Positions 62,037 through 64,000 of a stretch of 64,000 nt of DNA are shown in pieces. The number at the start of each line of letters is the position of its first letter. Position 1 is the first letter of the stretch. The stretch is from positions 620,001 through 684,000 of the forward strand of contig JBBCGS010000005.1 in NCBI GenBank assembly GCA_037200125.1. The letters are read 5' to 3'. The DNA comes from JADGHX01 sp037200125 (GTDB taxonomy: Bacteria; Pseudomonadota; Gammaproteobacteria; Steroidobacterales; Steroidobacteraceae). Both the position numbers and the translations under genes were made by a program. The notes under the pieces are model-generated. The model made no database searches. It saw only the letters and a list, made by a program, of their open reading frames with translations, and was not told the origin of the DNA.

Positions 62037-64000
62037 ATGCGCAAGAGCGGAGCATTGTTCAAACATGCGCTGATGCTGGCCGCTGCCTGTGTGCCGCTGG
62101 CCGCACTGACCCTTTCACCGGGGGTCGCGGAGGGCCAGGCACAGGCGGCCAACCCAGCCCCCGCGAAGCATTTCGAAGAGCTGATCAGCAACAACTGCCT
62201 GAAGTGCCATAACACGACGGACTGGGCCGGAGGCTTGGCTCTGGACACCCTCGATGTGGCCCAGGCCGGCCAGGACCCGGAAGTCTGGGAAAAGGCCATC
62301 GGCAAACTGCGCGGTCGGCTCATGCCTCCCGCCGGAGAGAAGCAGCCGAGCCAGACCGACGTCGATGCGTTTGTCCGTTATCTCGAGACGTCCGTGGATG
62401 CGGCCGCGAAAGACCAGAAGGTCGGCCATGTCCCCATCCAGCGTCTGAACCGCGTCGAGTTTGCGGCGACGGTGCGACAGCTCGTCGGGGTGGAGGTCGA
62501 CGCGAAGCAGGTTCTGCCCACCGAGATCGAGGTCGAGGGATTCAACAATATCGCCGGCGCGCTCGGCATGTCCCCGTCCTTCATGGAGCAGTACCTCTCG
62601 GCAGCCCGCAGGGTCGCGATACGCGCGGTCGGCGAACCGGTTCCGAAAATGGCTAGCGTCTTCTACGGCGGTGGCGGGGGTGGCGGCGGCCAGGCCGGGC
62701 CCGGCTTCGGTCAGAACACCCATCGCGACGGGCTCCCCCTGGGCACGCGCGGCGGCGTCAGTTTTACGCACGTCTTCCCTGCGGACGGCGAATATCGCTT
62801 CAACTTCCTGGAAGGCGACAGCATCGACGCGGGCCTCTATCCCCGCGGCATGGAAACCGCAGCCACGCTCGTCATCCTGGTGGATGGCAAGGAAGTAGCT
62901 CGCCGTGAGATCGGCGGATCGGAAGACCTGACCCTCGCGGACCGCGACGGCCCGAAAGGTCGCCTGGCGCTCGTTGCCAAGGTGTCGGGCATCCCGGCGC
63001 ACATCACGGCCGGCGCGCACAACGTGACCGCGACATTCATCGAACGATCGTGGGCGATGAGCAACGACCCGACCGGCGCCGGCCGCGTCAACGGCATGCC
63101 GATCATTCGGGATGGCGTGCAGGTGGTGGGGCCGTTCCAGCCCCAGGGTCTGTCGCTGAGCGAGAGCCGCGCGAAGATTTTCGTCTGCCAGCCCAGGAGC
63201 GCGGAGGAAGAAAAACCCTGCGCGGAGAAGATCACGCGACACCTGGCCACGCAGGCGTTCCGCCGCCCCGCGACGGATGCGGATGTGAAGCTGCTGATGA
63301 AGTTCTACGACATCGGTCGCGCGGAACAAGGCGGGTTCGACTCGGGCGTGACGGAGCTCGTCACGGCGGTGCTCTCGAGCCCCGACTTCCTCTATCGCGC
63401 TATCTCGACGTCGCCCACGCCGAACGACACGCGCCAGCTGAGCGATCTGGAGCTGGCCTCGCGCCTCTCGTTCTTCATCTGGAGCGAGGGCCCCGACGAG
63501 CAGTTGCTCGGCCTCGCGGCCAACAAGAAGTTGTCCGATCCCGCGGTCATGCAGGCGCAAGTCACCCGCATGCTCAAGGATCCGCGCGCCAATTCGCTGG
63601 TCGAGAACTTCGCGCTGTCGTGGCTGAACCTGGACGAGCTCGAACAGGTCGAGCCGCTGGATCGCGCGTTCAACGCCAACATGCGGCGCAATTTCGAGAC
63701 GGAGATCCGCCTGTTCCTCGCGAGTGTGCTGCTCGAGAATCGCAGCGTCATGGATCTGCTCAACGCGGATTGGACGTTCGTCAACGATTCGCTCGCCCGG
63801 CAGTACGACATCCCCGGAGTGCTCGGCTCGCAGTTCCGGCGCGTGACGCTCGAGAACGAGAATCGCTGGGGCTTGCTCGGCAAGGCGGCGGTGCAACTGC
63901 GTACGTCCTACGGCGACCGAACCTCGCCGGTGCTGCGTGGTGCCTGGGTGCTCGATCGGATCATGGGCACGCCGCCTACGCCGCCGCCGCCCGGCGTCGT
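62037..64000 (+). CDS. DUF1592/PSD-type c-type cytochrome, 3' end beyond window
   Basis: An exported haem protein, 654 codons seen, frame open to the window edge. The ATG at 62037 follows AGGGGG; a second ATG at 62010 is possible. The signal peptide ends near VAEG. A c-type haem site CLKCH (Cys54 to His58) is followed by LRGRLMPPAGEKQPSQTD, typical of a planctomycete-type cytochrome domain. Then come DUF1587 (IQRLNRVEFAATVRQLVG), a Gly-rich loop, a beta domain (about 240-370), DUF1595 (ATQAFRRPATDADVKLL) and DUF1592 (LSDLELASRLSFFIWS), with DUF1588 beginning near TSYGDRTSPVLRG. These PSD proteins usually pair with a DUF1552 protein, expected downstream. Function unresolved. Confidence 0.88.
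   Translation, partial: MRKSGALFKHALMLAAACVPLAALTLSPGVAEGQAQAANPAPAKHFEELISNNCLKCHNTTDWAGGLALDTLDVAQAGQDPEVWEKAIGKLRGRLMPPAGEKQPSQTDVDAFVRYLETSVDAAAKDQKVGHVPIQRLNRVEFAATVRQLVGVEVDAKQVLPTEIEVEGFNNIAGALGMSPSFMEQYLSAARRVAIRAVGEPVPKMASVFYGGGGGGGGQAGPGFGQNTHRDGLPLGTRGGVSFTHVFPADGEYRFNFLEGDSIDAGLYPRGMETAATLVILVDGKEVARREIGGSEDLTLADRDGPKGRLALVAKVSGIPAHITAGAHNVTATFIERSWAMSNDPTGAGRVNGMPIIRDGVQVVGPFQPQGLSLSESRAKIFVCQPRSAEEEKPCAEKITRHLATQAFRRPATDADVKLLMKFYDIGRAEQGGFDSGVTELVTAVLSSPDFLYRAISTSPTPNDTRQLSDLELASRLSFFIWSEGPDEQLLGLAANKKLSDPAVMQAQVTRMLKDPRANSLVENFALSWLNLDELEQVEPLDRAFNANMRRNFETEIRLFLASVLLENRSVMDLLNADWTFVNDSLARQYDIPGVLGSQFRRVTLENENRWGLLGKAAVQLRTSYGDRTSPVLRGAWVLDRIMGTPPTPPPPGV

Noticed and set aside
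62115..63896. Minus-strand frame of 593 codons near the right edge
   Set aside because: It is opposite an open plus-strand frame with a haem motif and DUF1587/1592 signatures that runs to the window end; the minus product has none.

Overview
The window is a 64-kb high-GC chromosomal segment with dense genes and many short overlaps. It has TonB-dependent receptors, Tat and Sec secretion signals, an ExbD protein, a DUF1592-type cytochrome, ankyrin proteins, IorAB-type molybdenum hydroxylase subunits and several TetR regulators. This points to a Gram-negative, probably gammaproteobacterial heterotroph, most like the Steroidobacteraceae/Nevskiales. That placement is inferred from gene content, not tested. 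I see no rRNA, tRNA, CRISPR array, integrase, transposase or prophage structural gene.

Left end (1-14729): a translationally coupled run of five plus-strand genes. A PhoD-like metallophosphatase, cut by the window edge, is followed by four very large soluble proteins of 1112, 1209, 1541 and 562 residues. None of the four has a signal peptide or a clear catalytic motif. This is the best candidate for an undescribed system. Next come a divergent TetR/O-methyltransferase pair and a VTT-domain membrane protein.

Centre-left (17122-31597): a divergent catabolic island. The minus arm, read leftward from 27140, is TonB receptor, class III aminotransferase, CocE/S15-type hydrolase (split in two by a one-base lesion), DgcN-like, DgcA-like, POT peptide permease, and probably a serine hydrolase. 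The plus arm holds two beta-lactamase-fold hydrolases and a TetR regulator. Two copies of TGAC-N6-GTCA lie in the shared 175-bp promoter region. I infer uptake and breakdown of peptides containing D-glutamate or other D-residues: hydrolysis, import, then N-acetylation and racemisation of D-Glu.

Middle (31655-46253): a small secreted protein, a modular secreted glycosidase (LamG, three Ig-like repeats, GH30-like domain), an orphan ExbD, an ankyrin membrane protein with a 90-residue partner, a TetR/aldo-keto reductase unit with a clear operator, a TonB receptor with a secreted DUF1214-like partner, a decayed gene fragment, a secreted NTF2-like protein and a truncated orotate phosphoribosyltransferase.

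Right end (46057-64000): a membrane transglutaminase-like protein (DUF3857), a two-subunit molybdenum hydroxylase, a DUF6152 protein with a secreted partner, an alpha/beta hydrolase, an aldo-keto reductase, a DoxX-DoxX-DUF805 membrane trio, a glycine-rich secreted protein, and the start of an ankyrin / triple-repeat secreted protein / DUF1592 cytochrome cluster that runs off the window.
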